Source of the DNA: Meandrina meandrites
Lineage: Eukaryota; Cnidaria; Anthozoa; Scleractinia; Meandrinidae
Direction: 5' to 3'
Length of the DNA: 64,000 nucleotides
Assembly: GCA_963693305.1 (NCBI GenBank)
Contig: OY855903.1
Span: 57,638,350-57,702,349 of the forward strand
Positions 1 through 16,712 of this stretch are shown here, one piece after another (within the stretch, counting starts at the first letter, position 1; each line of letters begins with the position of its first letter). The position numbers and the translations under genes are program-made. The notes below the pieces were generated by a model. The model was not told the DNA's origin. It did no database searches and saw nothing but the letters and a program-made list of their open reading frames with translations.

Positions 1-537
1 TGTTGAGCAACACCACGTAGCCTTATGACGTACATTCGCTTTAACAACTCTCCGAGGACTCGCGCAATCTCGTGATGTGTGTTTTGATTGGATTACGAGA
101 AGTTGCCGAATCCCTTCGCGTGCTTTTACGAAGATTCACCGAAAGCGACTCTTGTTTGCTGGCTCAAGGCGCTGAAAAATGAGAACTAATCCTAATTCTG
201 CTGATAACAGTTAACGAGTATTGCACTTAAAAATAACTCTCAACTTAATATTTGAGCTAACCAAACAGTATAACGCTTTTGTATAATATCAAAAGGACAT
301 GACTATTCGGCAGCTTATAACAGTGAACTGCAAAGCAAACTCAGTTGAAAACACTCGCAAACTGCGATCTATCCGTCAAGACTTGTAATGTAATAACATC
401 AAACTTTAGAGGCAAAATCTGACTGCATAAAAGGTTAATTCTTACATCGACGATCGACCAACACCTAGTTTTTCCTGATATTATAATAACAATATTCAAT
501 AGACAAGTGGTAAGAATAAAGAATCAATTCAGAATAT

Positions 538-548
538 TATTATTATTA

Positions 549-625
<77 letters not shown>
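538..625. repeat. (TTA)n microsatellite
   Basis: About 85 bases of nearly pure ATT/TTA trinucleotide sit in the intron before the first visible RASEF exon. A poly-Ile or poly-Asn reading of this stretch is an artefact. Confidence 0.95.
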
Positions 626-626
<1 letters not shown>

Positions 627-710
627 ATTAATACTTTTTTGATGTACCACCGAACTTTGCTTATCAACAAGTAGTGCTTGGCATTGATTGATTGTTTTTC
701 TACGGTGCAG

Positions 711-3334
711 TTCAAGAGTGTTATTGAAGAGGACGACGAAGACATCGACGAAGATGATGTAGGAGATGAGGAGTTAGCCCAGCTTGTTGCTATGGCAAGA
801 GCTCATACGGAGTCCGAAGATGATAGCGACACAGAGACAGAGTTGCCTGAGGGAGAGAGGGGTGCGGCTGTTGGTTCTGACTCTTTGTCCGAGGCCTCTT
901 CGAACACTCCATTACATGTGAGTTGTTATTGTTAAAGGACTTCAGCGAAATAATACTCACTAATAGATAGAAAAACAGAAGATGTAAAAATAAACCAAAA
1001 AGGAACGAGGATGGTCAAGATTGAGGAAGGATTAAAACGGATTACGCAAGACGTTCTTTAAAATTTCAGATTAACTTTTCAAGACGCACAATATCCGCGA
1101 CGCACTAACTTCACAGAATTTAAACCAAAGAGAAGAACATCTTTGCAGATGGAGTATCAAAACCTACAATAAGCTTGAAGCCCTTCTGTAATTTTACGAG
1201 AATTAGCGAAAACGGCACTTGTTTGCCAGACGGATAAGCTCGATTGCTGATTGAATACTTAAATGTTGAATATTGATTATTATTAAATAAACATAAAATA
1301 TTAGATATTGAACATTGATTGCTGATTGATTGATTGTTGATTGAAGCTCAGTCGGTAAGTAGTTTTCTTAATTGTATCAAGATATGGTAAACAGCGTTTG
1401 CTTGTTTGTGTTGCAGGCGTCAGTTGTAGAAGGGAATGTCCCAGAGCGCATGTACAAGCTGGTTTTAGCAGGAGACGCGGCAGTCGGCAAATCCAGCTTC
1501 ATACTCAGACTGTGTAGGAACAGATTCCACAGCGCTCTGAACTCCACGCTCGGTACGTAAACAACGACATCTACAACACACAAATTCTTTAAATTTTGCA
1601 AATAGGTATCAACCACGCCTCCGCCCCCCATTCAGAATGATAGAAGCACCCCCGGTCTATAATGTTATCAGGCGTCAAAATATAAATCCAACCATTTTTG
1701 AAACGCAAAGCTAATTCTGGTAGTAAACCCATTCGAAAGCAAGGACACCAAAACAGCCTTTTGAGCAAAAAGGTCAAAGCCCAGTGCTCACTGTCGGTAT
1801 TTTTTGGTATCGGAGATTAAGTACCCATTTGTTTATGTTTCTATTTTATCAGGTGTGGATTTCCAGATGAAGACGCTTGTTGTTGATGATAAGACCATCG
1901 CATTCCAACTGTGGGATACTGCTGGCCAAGAAAGGTACTACACTGTCGTCATGTAGCACATCACTAGGTGTCCAGTTGGGTTTCAGACTCAGATGGGGCA
2001 TGATTAGGATTCATCTGTTAATAATAACAATAACACAATAAGCGAGGCGTGCGGTGGCTTAATTGTTAGTTCACTGGATTTTAGATCAAGAGCTTTGAGT
2101 TCGAACCTCTGGCCAGTGCTATCAGTTGTGTTGTATTCGCGAGGCCCAGGAGTATTTTTAATGAATTCTGATGAACTGTCAGGGCAATTTCACAAACTGC
2201 TGGGAAGAAGCTTGCGATCCAGTTGCGGGTAGAGAAGCAATTCGCTAGTGCAGTAACAGACATGAACCTTTTCGACATTACACCTTCAAGTTAATCAACA
2301 AAGACGTTCCTTGGTTTCACTTCAGTTCTGACGCGCTTCTTAAACCTAATTTTCACCCTTTGTTTTGTTGTATTTCGCATCCTTTTCCACACTGCTTACG
2401 GGTTCGAAGTTCTGACAAAATATTTTTGTGTTCCAGATTCCGGAGTATCGCCAAGTCATACTTCCGTAAGGCCGATGGTGTGTTACTATTGTATGACGTC
2501 ACTTGCGAGACATCTTTCATTGATGTTCGTGACTGGGTTGAAGCCATCGAGGTACGCAGTTTATCTTAACAGCATTAAATTCTGAGAATTCGATCTCGTC
2601 ATAAAAGAAATATTTAAAGCTTCTTTTGATATGCTTTTCGTATAGAGCCTTAGATACACTGCTTATTGCTTGACTCCGAGGTAAGGATATATTTCTTCCA
2701 GTCTTCTCATATTTTCGACTTGTTGCTTTGGTTAAATTACAGGATAGCACATCAAAGCCTATTCCCATCATGCTCTGTGGTAACAAGACTGATTTGCGCC
2801 AATCTTATGTCGACGAAGGCAAGACAGTCATAACACAAGAAAATGGAGAGAAATTGGCTAAGGTAAAGAATTTGTAGAGATGGCCTTTATCTGTACTCGT
2901 CACCCTTGCGACCACCATTATTTCATTAGCTAACACTTCGCTGTTATACCATTCCAATAAAGTAGATCGAGGGGATAAAACCGCGACACATACACACAAT
3001 GTTAAGTTTTTTATGTGTTTATTTGATTGCAGGAATATGGCGCTTTGTTCATCGAAACGAGCTCGAAAGAAAACAGAAACATAACGGAAGCGTGCATCGA
3101 GCTAGGAAGGTGAGAAATGCTGTGTAGTTTAACAGAGTGATTGATTACAGTCTCGCTTTACGTATCGATATCATCAAGTAGATGTGGATTATGAATTACA
3201 ATTCAATTTTTGTTATTAATTTTTGCAGATTGCTCAGAAAAATTGAGGACACGGAAGTAGAGGAAAGCAATGGATTAAGACTATCAGAGGGAGATCAGAA
3301 GAGCAAGAAAAAAGTCAACTGTTGCCCTACGTAG
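711..3334 (+). CDS. RASEF: RASEF/Rab45-like GTPase, 3' part of gene (7 exons)
   Basis: Exons 711-917, 1417-1552, 1853-1934, 2437-2551, 2743-2862, 3033-3109 and 3229-3334 join in frame, each bounded by GT/AG, and end in TAG. The first exon is a very acidic linker (runs of Glu/Asp). The rest is a complete Rab-type G domain: P-loop GDAAVGKSS, switch II DTAGQER followed by [20 protein letters not shown], the NKTD guanine-specificity motif, and ETSSK. The C-terminus KKKVNCCPT carries a double cysteine suited to geranylgeranylation. The long acidic pre-Rab segment and the [14 protein letters not shown] stretch match the RASEF (Rab45) family, in which EF-hands and a coiled coil precede the Rab domain. 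Those N-terminal exons are not visible and should lie before position 1. CRACR2A/Rab44 is the nearest alternative. Role by family: membrane-traffic large Rab GTPase, function poorly defined. The gene is partial at its 5' end only because of the window edge. Confidence 0.88.
2045..2160 (+). repeat. tRNA-derived SINE head in RASEF intron
   Basis: An A-box-like stretch (gtggcttaattgttagttc) is followed about 35 bases later by a B-box-like stretch (gagttcgaacctc), the layout of an internal pol III promoter. No folded acceptor stem is evident, so this is a SINE fragment rather than a functional tRNA gene. It lies in the intron between the exons ending at 1934 and starting at 2437. Confidence 0.55.
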
Positions 3335-6300
3335 TTCGACGTTTAGAAAACACAAGTAACCGGGGGGATTAAGTACAACGAAATCGCATTGACTGTAGAA
3401 CAAGTAGAACGCGGTTGTCGTTAGAGGAGGGGTTGCCAAGCAGTTCGGTGACTTTCGCTCGGAGTGCTCGTGCGATTTTTGATTGGCCGAAACCGATCGG
3501 AAATTGTTCGTGAACTTCTTCGAAGATTTGCCAGAGTCAGTATTTTTTCGGTTATATGAGAAGCTTGTGCGATGTCCAACGCATGTTGTACTTGTTAGTT
3601 TTACAAAAAAAACTACCAGAAAGATTGAGAATTCTTAGAAGGATTTAATAACTTATTCACCCTGGAAAAATATTATTGATCACAGAGAATGTGAAGTCAT
3701 ATATTAGCTAGTGCTTTTAATATTTACACTGTAAATAATCTGTATTTGGAAACAAATTTCGATTGGAATATTTTTATTTGTACTTTGGGACCTAGTCTTA
3801 CCATACCATGTATGCAAGAATCCATGATGTATTCATTTCAATCGGTATTTTATTTATTTAATTCCCGTCTTCCTCTGGATGCGAATGCACACAATTTAGA
3901 AGAGAGATAATATAAGTACGTTTAAGGCAAATCAGCTTTAAATTTCTTAATTTTAAGTGAGAAACGTTTTGTAAATAGAGTTCATTAAATAGAATGCGTA
4001 GATAGAATCAATAGATACCGGTGGTAACGCAGGTCGAGGTGAATACTTTTAGAGAATTTCGCCCATTTTTTTTATTGTACAAAGTTTTTTCTTATGTAGC
4101 ACAAACCATCAGGGATGGACTGGACAAGTATTTTTAAGCGATGGAAGCAGGGAAGGTTGAATACGGTGCTACTTGGATACAACGAACGAGCATTGTAAAA
4201 CGCAACTCGTGTATCAAGTTTTTTTAGTCTGTCTTCTATAAGCAAAAGGTTCATTTTATCAGATTTTTTCCCCTGCAAAAAAAGAAAGGATCAAAGCGTA
4301 ATGTCGTTTATATCACCGGAAATAATCAGTTTTATTTTGATTCGCAAAATAGAAAAAATGTTGATTCTTTGGACATAATTTCAATGTTTGTTTATTCATC
4401 AAGTATTCTCGATAACCTTGACATAAATTTGTCGTTACCATTCATTATTTGTCCTTTCGTAGTCTCAAGAAACAATCAGCGATGTTACAACTCTTGCTCG
4501 TTATGTCGGAGCTGCACCGGAAAAATTCAACCGCACTTTGCAAGGAAGCTGGTATTCCTGTTGGGTGTACTGTGCCTTGTATGATTCTAAGCGAATCATG
4601 TAGCGTAGTAAACACTGTTAAATGTTACCCATGCATTCATACTTTTACAAGTTTTTATTTAAAAACACATTGAATATAATATCGTATCTCGTGTTCGTTC
4701 ATGCAGGTATCAAGAAAAAAATTGTTAGGTAACGATTTTGTATATAAATTTCTAGTTGGTCGAGCTAATGGGATTAAATAACGTTGTGTACTGCATGTGG
4801 CCTTTGATATAAACATTTTAACCTTACAAATTCAAAGCTCTTTAAATTGGAAAATTTAAAAGTGATTTGTCGTTTATATACCGGGCAGCGACAAGCAGTG
4901 GCAAAATACCACAATAGGCCATTTCGAGTTTCCTTTTGCCTCGGTTTCAAAACGAGTTCTCGTGCGAAACCATTCAAATGAAAGTCACTTTGATTGGCAA
5001 GAAAATGAACGTGCTGGCGAAAGTCAATCCTTGCATGCCAGTGGAGACTTGTTTTGGCACAGTGGCAAAAGGTAACTCGCGGGGATAAGGGACATTGAGC
5101 TTATTTAAACAGTCCAGGGGATTAGTAGCTAAAGAAACTTGTACTGCTTCGGCGGCAACTGGCAAGCCCAGTTTTTTAAAGAAAGTTTAAGCTACTTCAA
5201 GATAAGCCGGCGTAAATTTTAGTTTTAGTTTGTAACTTTTCCAGTGTAATTTTCTGTATTTTCAACCTTCAATTTCGACACTGACTTATGTGACACGTTA
5301 GAAAAACATTTCCTGTGAAAAACACCGTTTTATGGTTTTACACAAGAGAATTTACGACCTAACTTAGCTCTGACCCCTGGATTAGCGTTAATGAGCTTTC
5401 GAAAGTTGAGAAGGTATAAAATCAACTTCACTGTTTGCAATGCTGCACGCCAAAGTAGTTGGTTTAACTAAAACACTAATGCCTTTTAACTATATTTCAC
5501 GACTTCTAACAGTGAAAGAATTAAAAGTAGTTGTTTTCAGCTGTACTCGTTGTTCTTTATGTAAATCACGTTTGTGTTCAAATGTACCACGTTTTTCATG
5601 GCCTCCACTCGTATCGACAATACGGAAATAAAAAGGTCAATAAATGTTCAAAACTCAACGGCAAGTGGTTTTACTCCAAAGTTTTGGACAATTTATGACA
5701 TGCTTTCTAAGGTCTACAAGAGTGTAGACGATGGAAAACGCGGGCCCCTAGGCGCCTATGGCCCCGTTTAAAGTTGACTGTTTCTCTACAAAAGTGGTCG
5801 GGTACGGACCGATTTTTTGACGGGTCTGTATCCAATTTTCTCTGTCGTGTAAACGGCCTTTTAGTTCGAAAATCAGTGTGAAGTCGCAAATAGAAATAAC
5901 ACAATAAACCAATCAGAACACGAGGACATGCAATCGGTGAAAAGCGCGGGAAAATGCGCGTGCACCAAGTCATCATGGGGTTTGGTTTTAACGGTAAAAA
6001 TGTGGCTGGAAAAAATCTTTTTGTCAAGAGCTTGTTGCACGACAACAAATGCAGAACGAAAGCATTTCCGACCTGAAAACAAAATCTTGGATTAGTCGCG
6101 ATTTTGGCGTTTGGCCCTCTTCTTTGCAGGTACCAGTTAGTAAATGTCGTAATTTACGGATTTTTATTTGACATCGGATTCCCATGCAAACACTGAAATT
6201 TCCGTTTCGCACGTAGTAGCGGGAGCGAGTGAGAGGCGGCTGTATTCGCAGGCTACCGACATGTTTGCTTGGCCGATAACTGAAGGGGAAGCGAAACCGC

Positions 6301-6520
6301 AAGACGCAGGAAACGAAAGGAAATAAAGTGAGCTGCAGTCACGGCCGTGAGATCCGAGTTGTGTGAACTCCAGAATTCTTTCTTTCTTTAATTTGGAAAT
6401 TACGCAAATTACGCTTTTTAAACTAACTTTCCAACACGATGTAAATAAGCTCTCAGCCATGATGGTTTTACTGTACAAACTTTGGCATAAATAACACAAT
6501 GTCAGGATGATAAAAAACGA
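3335..6520. other. RASEF 3' UTR, then intergenic, no gene seen
   Basis: After the RASEF stop the sequence is AT-rich and non-coding, with the 3' UTR probably covering the first several hundred bases. A copy of a repeat also found at 39.6 kb (acgagttctcgtgcgaaacc) lies near 4945-4985. The rest up to the DCPS stop codon shows no convincing exon. It must contain the convergent 3' ends of RASEF (+) and DCPS (-). A possible DCPS polyadenylation signal (AATAAA on the minus strand) is at 6162-6167. Confidence 0.6.
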
Positions 6521-9500
6521 TCAATGGTCCCCAACCTCCCCACCCTGAACAGATTTATCAATATGTTTTGTAGACTGAAACCTTTTGAAAAGCTTATCAT
6601 TTTCTTTAAAGAGGCATGTCAATGTCCTCTTGCTATAATAATGCGAATCGATGTTTTCTATGTTGTCGATTACATCTTGTAGAAGATGAGCTTTGCCGAT
6701 GCCACACCCAGGGGCATCATACTTGAGATGAGTAAAATGCACATGGAAGTGATAATAGGAAGGTTGATAATGCACATAAATTCGAAGCTGATCTGAAGGA
6801 ACACTGTACTTCTCCTTGATAGCTTCCTGCAAAAAGAAACAATAAAGAGAGATATTAAATAACAGGAATGTAGTTTTAGCTTATGATTTTTTCATTGTTG
6901 GAGAGGCGGAGTTTCAGATGGGGGGTACTTTTTGAAGGCCTATTTTACTGATGTATGTTTATATCGATATATATTTTCCTTTTCCCTGTCTAAATCTATG
7001 TATCCATGACTCTCAAAAAACAGGTAGGACTTTTGAATAAAGCCATTGCTTGATTGAATACAATTTTTCTTCAAATTAATTTACGTGATATCTCATAAAA
7101 CGGGTCTTGTTTAAATGATATGTGAAATGGTGACTTAGATAAAGTGAAAATAGGTGGAGAAGTGTTCACAAGTCAAATACTCGGAAGAAAAGATTTTCAG
7201 TCAATTTCAGTGAACAGTGTCATAAAACTATACTTCTTTATGAGTGCTTTTTCCCCTACTGCATTTGGTTGAGATACTGACAGAAATTAAAACTATCACA
7301 TTCAACCTCATCCGGTAATAATTTATTGTCAATATTGTCTGTCTTCTTAGAAATGATTCCAAGACTCTTCCTGTCCCATCCTAACCATACACTAACAAAA
7401 AAGGTCAGTGATACAGACTAAAACAGACGTAGATTCTTACCTGTCCTTTAAGCAGGATGTTTTTCAAGAGAGGGAGATGTGACTGGTTGAGATCTCTGAG
7501 TGACTTAATTCCATGTGTATGGCAAATGGCAACAAGATACAGGTTCTCAGTTTGCTTCTGATCCCATTTCAAATCTGGCAACAAAACAAAGCCTGTTGCA
7601 GGATCACTGTCTTCAAACACCACACGCTCCACTTCGGCTTTTTTCTCTAAAATGTTGTACACCCACTAAAACAACAATAAAACAAATAGCAAAAAGTGAA
7701 AAAGGGTGATGATGGATTTTTAAAATAAAACAAAAAAAGAATATTGCACGGTTTGAGATTATTTCAAACCTCACAAATGCACCTTCATTGTATACTGCGA
7801 GTTAGTGCCATTACAGTCCCAGGTTCAGTTAGGTGCAAAAAGTCTTCAAGGCATCGTGTGTGTAAGCAGTTGAATGAATGAATCAACTTTATTCATAGAG
7901 GGTAAACATATGATGTAAATACACTGAAGAGCCAGTGGCCCTGTATAGGTTGCACATTTTTTTGTCACTTGTGGCCACGAATGAGCCTTCACTCTGAGGT
8001 GGCCCAGTTATGTTCTAGTTTAACAGGAACAGCCACAGAAATGCGAGTTGATGTTCAAACATCCTTGATTGTAAAGTATTCAGTCATATTACCTTCTTGT
8101 ACCAATCAACTTTACACAAACCTGAATACTGAATGATTGTTCTTCAATAAATGGCAGAGTGATTGATTTATAGTCTGCTGGTGTCTCGGACACAAAGTGC
8201 ACATTCTGAGCAGAATATTTATCCATATGTTTAGCTATGGCTGGATAGATGACTGTTCCTTTCAAAGTGTTAAAACGTGACTGTGGTTGACATGTGTACT
8301 GGCTGTAAATATCATTATTAAATTCCCTCACTAAGCTGGTTTCTGCTGATAACATTTGAGGTAAGGTATCCTCTGAGAATGGGGTTTTCTCCAAAAGAAC
8401 CACAGCATCAGAATCAGAATTTCCAAATTTTCCTGTAAATAAAATTAAGCATTAGTTTTTCTTTCACTTTCATACAGTGGCTATATCTTTCAAAAGGCAA
8501 GCCTGGAGTGGCATTGCATGGACCTTTTACTTGGGAATTGTTTAACAGTCTAGCAGGGTCAACCCAAGTCACAAATAAAAAGGATGACCGGGCAAGAGGG
8601 CTTGAGCTGGGTAGGAAGTTTTTTTGTGTTACATGTAACATTAAGGGAAGATTGACTGAAGGGTTACAACTTTATTGAGTGATTCTAGTCCTCTTCGCAG
8701 CTGTTGACTGGGCTTGTCACACAATGCTCCCTCCCCACCAATGGCTGCTTAAACCTGAACCACATTTCTTTCTGCAGTTTAGCCAATGACAGCTTCCCTC
8801 ACATTTTTCTGAGGTAGTTGAGCCAAAACTCACTGACTAAACCAATCACACGTTTTGTTTTATTGTGACCCTAGTGTCGGAAATGTCAAATGGACACCAG
8901 TTTGCCACCTTTTGAATTTGACGCACACCAGACATCAAAATAAAACAGAGATTTGCCTACGTAAAACATGCCTGATAAGAATCCTTATGTCCAAAAATGT
9001 AACTCCAAGTAAAACAGGAATCTAAGATCAATATTTGAATAATAACAGCTTTTTGGTTACAGCAACTGTCACATTTTTGCAGGTAGGTGTCAAAGCAACT
9101 AGAGTCGAAAAAAAAGGAAAGGAATGTGGTTCAGGTTTAAGCAGCCATTGGTGGGGGAGGGATCATTCTGTGGTGAGCCCAAACAATCATGAACAATGGC
9201 TGTGAGGAGACTACAGGGATTCAAGCTTAGTTAGAAACCAATGCACGGCCATGCAAAGAGTTCCTTATATATGCACTTATCAATGTTAGGGCCAAGGAAG
9301 GGGGAACATATATGGGGCATTTTGCATACTACTGAGTTATTGCAGCGTCTACAGGTGGGAAATTTAATCTGAATGTTTTGCCCAGCTTTTGGATACTGCC
9401 TATGCCCTCCCCAAAAAGCAAAATGTGTTCTACTACAGAATGTCCTCTGGGGTACCATGAAAGAAATACTTTGGAAATCACAACAGCAAAGCTGAAGACA

Positions 9501-11206
9501 ACCTGAAGTGAAAATCATTTGCATCTCAACTTCACATGTTTTTAATGAAATAAAAACTTCCTGAACACATAATATCTAGTGGTGCATTCAACAAATCTTT
9601 GCAATAGCGAGTATAAATTAATTTTCCACTTCATGTTGTCTTCGGCTCCCGACGTATTTCGGTACCAGCAAGCCGGGCCAGGGTGCATTTAGTGTAGGTT
9701 ACGCTGAAGATCTTCGGGGGTTGTAGCGAAAACTAAGACCCCTGAAAATTAAGACCTAAGACCTAAGACCTAAAAACTAAGACCCGAAAACTAAGACCTG
9801 AAAACTAAGACCCCCTTACTTTCGCTATTTTTTCCCTTAGTGTAGACTGCCAGCAGTCGGCTTTTGCTTTGTTCCTGAAGTTTAATGCGCAAGCAGAAAA
9901 ATTAAATTATGCAAATCTGGGGAAAAACGAGGAGGGAATGAGGCAAGACACGCGTTTCTCACACGCGTTTGTTATGTTATTTTATTTGTAATCACTGTTT
10001 TTAGATTGCGTCACTGCAAGGTTATTTTAATTAGCAAACATAATCTTGGGAAAGAGACTACTTATTCTCAGGTGCAAAGGTGCTTTTACGCTTTTCTTAA
10101 ATGGATTTCTTAAATGGACTCATAGGTCCAGTGTAATTGAGTGTATTTGAAGTTCAGTGTTTGACCGGGGCCTTGGAGCGATATCAGTAGACATCGAGCG
10201 TCGAGCATCAGAAGTTGAAAAATCAATTTCTTGCTATTTGTTTAGTCCGAAGCAGTTCCATTACAAAAAAATACTTAATTCAGTTCTCGCGCTCAGCAAT
10301 GCAAAATTGCCGTAATTATAACCTTGTGGTTTTCTGGTCTTTGTTTTCGGGTCTTAGCTTTCGGGTCTTAGTTTTCGGGTCGAGAATCAAACAAAGGTGA
10401 ACACCGTGCTTATAGGAACTAAATTCGGGAATATAACCGATCTTTGATCACAAAGGTGAACAAAGGGCAAAAATTAAGAAAATAATGGGGTCTTAGTTTT
10501 CGGGTCTTAGCTGTCGGGTCTTAGGTCTTAGGTCTTAATTTTCGGGGGTCTTCCTTTTCGCTACAACCACACCCATCTTCGGGGTGGGTTTTAAAATTTT
10601 GCGGCGTACGTTACCGGCGTGGGATCAGAGTCTTTGGAGATGAAGACGGGAGATGAAGATGACATTTGGCGTAACCCTTGCCTGCATATTCATTCCTGCT
10701 GGTGCTGGAATATCAGTTACTACGTGACTAAGGCAAAGTCGTTACCAAAAGTTACCAGAGTCTTCCGGCCTCTCTTTCGCAGCTAAGCGGTGGCATAGGA
10801 TTTTGGCGTAGGATTTTGGGCGCTTATCAGGCGCTTGGCGTGGAATTTTGAAACCCTTGGCGTATCTCCGCCGTAGGATTTATGCGGAATGCACCCTGGA
10901 AGCCGGGACGTTTTGTACTGTAACCCGTTTTGCTTTCTTTTGCCTGCTGCATCGATCTCCAGATCAATGAGGCAAAAGACTAATAACTTTAAAAGACTAA
11001 TTATTTTCCCGCCGTGCAAAAGCTGTGAGTCGCTCACCATGTACAGCAACAGTCTTTGTTTGAGCATTCTCGTTCAGGACTTTGATGAACCGAAAACCTC
11101 GGAAAGTTTGAAGATTGCTGCTGTTATCGTCCTGGTTTTTTTCATCTGTTAATTTGATTTTCTTAGCCGGAATTTCCTCCTCGCTACTTCGGTTGGAGGC
11201 AGCCAT
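6521..11206 (-). CDS. DCPS: Scavenger mRNA decapping enzyme DcpS (4 exons, 336 aa)
   Basis: Minus-strand exons are 11038-11206, 8122-8432, 7441-7665 and 6521-6826 (1011 nt with stop; human DCPS is 337 aa). All have GT-AG borders and compatible phases. The last exon holds the HIT-family motif [15 protein letters not shown], with the catalytic HxHxH pattern (HFHVH) typical of DcpS. The central exons carry recognisable family segments such as [21 protein letters not shown] and [17 protein letters not shown]. The N-terminus is a basic/acidic low-complexity leader including EIPAKKIKL, a plausible nuclear localisation patch. By family, DcpS hydrolyses m7GpppN cap remnants after 3'-5' decay, releasing m7GMP. 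The start is the only ATG in frame with the leader exon. Intron 1 (2.6 kb) is filled by two foldback elements. The gene is divergent from ARF6 copy A. Confidence 0.96.
8677..9227. mobile_element. Foldback/MITE-like element with ~90-bp inverted arms
   Basis: The arm at about 8677-8776 is imperfectly repeated in inverted orientation at about 9115-9227. A shared core reads ccaccaatggctgcttaaac, followed by ctgaaccacatt. The 340-base middle has no ORF. It lies inside DCPS intron 1. Confidence 0.75.
9719..10568. mobile_element. Foldback element built of AAGACC-type tandem repeats
   Basis: Terminal inverted repeat: ggttgtagcgaaaa at 9719 is mirrored by its complement ending at 10568. Both arms continue as arrays of a short unit (taagacccgaaaac and variants), inverted between the arms, with a third partial block at about 10340-10385. 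The total is about 850 bp in DCPS intron 1. No transposase ORF and no obvious target-site duplication were seen. Confidence 0.75.
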
Positions 11207-11518
11207 GTTGTCTCGCAGATGTGTCGAAATTAGGTCGTAATTCGGGTTTATTCGATAATAAGTCGGAAGTAGCTTGGTAGCCGGGCACCTAACCTTCGGA
11301 AATCATCGACCTTGACGTCCATGTTGTGTTTTACCAGTCGGCACGCCCTCACGGTGCGGCATATAAAACAAGCAATTCGCCGTGAATTGTAAATTCATTT
11401 TCATTTAATATACCAGGATAATCGGATGGGACTTTGTCGAGACATTTAACGTTTGTGTCCTGCGAGGAAACCGAACATAATCAAGTTTTGGGGCGAGCAG
11501 GTTCCCGATACTGCATCG
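11207..11518. promoter_or_regulatory. Divergent DCPS / ARF6-A promoter and ARF6-A 5' UTR exon
   Basis: DCPS starts at 11206 going left and ARF6 copy A is transcribed rightwards. A TATA-like atataaaa at 11361-11368 is followed by a non-coding stretch ending in a good donor (ctgcatcg|gtaagaac, intron from 11519), best read as the 5' UTR exon of ARF6-A. This exon would join the exon beginning at 13505, 19 bases before the ATG. The arrangement is inferred from spacing and splice consensus only. Confidence 0.5.
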
Positions 11519-13523
11519 GTAAGAACAGCTTTTGGAAACACATTTCGGAAATATTTAGATGAGCTTAGCTGCTTTAAGCGTATGCTTACGTTGTAAACGG
11601 CGAAATGCCTGTCATTGTTAAGTATGTAATCACGATATTTTAATGAACTTATTCCTTTACGTGGTAATTTTAAAACTAGATGTTTGCCTAGGTAATATTC
11701 GGTTCGGTACGGTACAAAGTTTTTACACCGGTCAATGTTGTTGCAACATCAGTTATTTCGTATTTGATCCAGTGTGGTCTTTGATTCGCGGTTATGTCGT
11801 AGCATCCTCCGGAATTTAGAGTTTGAGAACGTCATTTAGGTTTTTAAAGGCTTCCTTTCAATTTCTCCATTTATAGAAGTTTTCTCATATTTGCATGCAC
11901 TTACAAGTACAACCCTGAGGGATTTTACGTCATCTCGTCCGTGTCAAATATTGCCAACAGTGTGAAATTTACGCAGTCATCAGAAGATACCGAAAAAGAA
12001 ATTAGATGTAATCATTTAATAAAAGATTATCGTCACAACTGTCGTTTGGACGAATTTCCATCTCGTTGGGAAGTCCCAAGATTTTGAAGTATCTGATATT
12101 GGCAAGCATTGCAAATATAATATATAATTTTAATGAACATTAATCCAAGAATTTTGTTGTTCATGACTTAAAAATAAGTATTGAAGGAGTTTTCCAGATG
12201 TCTGCAAATTAAATAATTGATGTTGATATAACTGAAGAAATAATACTATTGTGTATGCAGAGAAAAAACAAGATCTTTTAGACTATCAGCCACATTAGTT
12301 TGTAAAATAATTTTTTATACAGCACACCTGTGCAATCAACATGGCACATAGGATTTTGTGTTACCTTAGTCTGTCTTGCAAGAATTGCATGTAGAGTTCA
12401 TAACTGTGGCCTAACATTATATTAATTTTACCAACACTTGGTGATTTTGAAATTTGCTTCCAGCTCTTTCTCGTCATTTGTAAATGTGACAAGAAAAAGT
12501 TTTGCCCAGGGAAAATCAGATTGTAACTTGGTTGTAATTTGAGTACAGCGAAACCTTGATATAATGATGTGTGACTTGCAATATGTGTTAATTAGTGCAA
12601 GTTCATTAAGCCTGTACCAGGTGTTCTGCTAGTAACCAAGTATCTGGAGAATGGTAAGGTTTGTTATACTGTTGGTAGCTTTGGCCTTGGCAAAGAATAT
12701 TGTTCATTATTCTGGTGACTTTCTTGTGAAGGGGTTTGTTTATATCCAGGTTCCGCTGTAGTTACAATGCTATCTTGAACTATTTCTTTGTAAAAAGGGA
12801 GGACTGTTTGCCGTGGATTTGAATGAATCAATTTGTACCGTATCTTTTCTCTTCCTTCTGATATCTGTGTTTGGATATCCACCGACACTGTTGTTCTACC
12901 AGACATGCAAATGGCATTTGTCTAAGAAGGTGTAAAACTTTGCAGGCATAACACGTCCTTCTACTAGGCTGTTATGACATTTTGAACCATTCTTATTGCT
13001 TAGCAATTGTTTATAGTGTACATTGACCTTCATCAGTAACATCAAGTCAAAATCAAATAACTGCTATGACCCGTAGGGTTGGTGAATGGGCCTGTAAAAA
13101 GTACGCATATGCATATACATCTTGCAGAATTTTACATGTAGTTGAATTTCACAGGTCTTACAGACATGATTTTATTCACCCAGCTGTCTCCAAGTCTGAA
13201 TTGGTTTTGCAATGCAAAGAAAGTTTTGGCCTTGTGGAAAAGATAAAAAAGACTCTTCAACTAAAAATATACCATTTGCCATCCCTGCTCTGGTGTTGTG
13301 GCCCTTTCTTCTCTGCAGCAAAATTCTGGAACTTTTTGATGAGTAGACTAAAGCCCTCCTTCATTGTGTCCTTTTAAAAAGGCTGAAATCATTGTGTTTC
13401 TTGCAGTAATTTCATGCTTTATTAATTTATTAATAAGTTGATTTATCTTGAATGTGAACTATAAGGGATTAACTAACAAATTGTATCATGTTGTACCTTT
13501 GCAGGCTTTGCCGAAGTGTCAAC

Positions 13524-16578
<3,055 letters not shown>

Positions 16579-16674
16579 TGCTCAGCTTAGAAAAATGGAT
16601 ATTGTTTTCACAATAATTGAATAATTAACGATACTGTGAACAATTTTCTACACAGAGTATACTCAGTAAGACTG

Positions 16675-16676
<2 letters not shown>

Positions 16677-16712
<36 letters not shown>

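Noticed and set aside
524..745. Minus-strand ORF with a long poly-Ile run
   Set aside because: It is translation of a (TTA)n microsatellite overlapping the first RASEF exon on the other strand.
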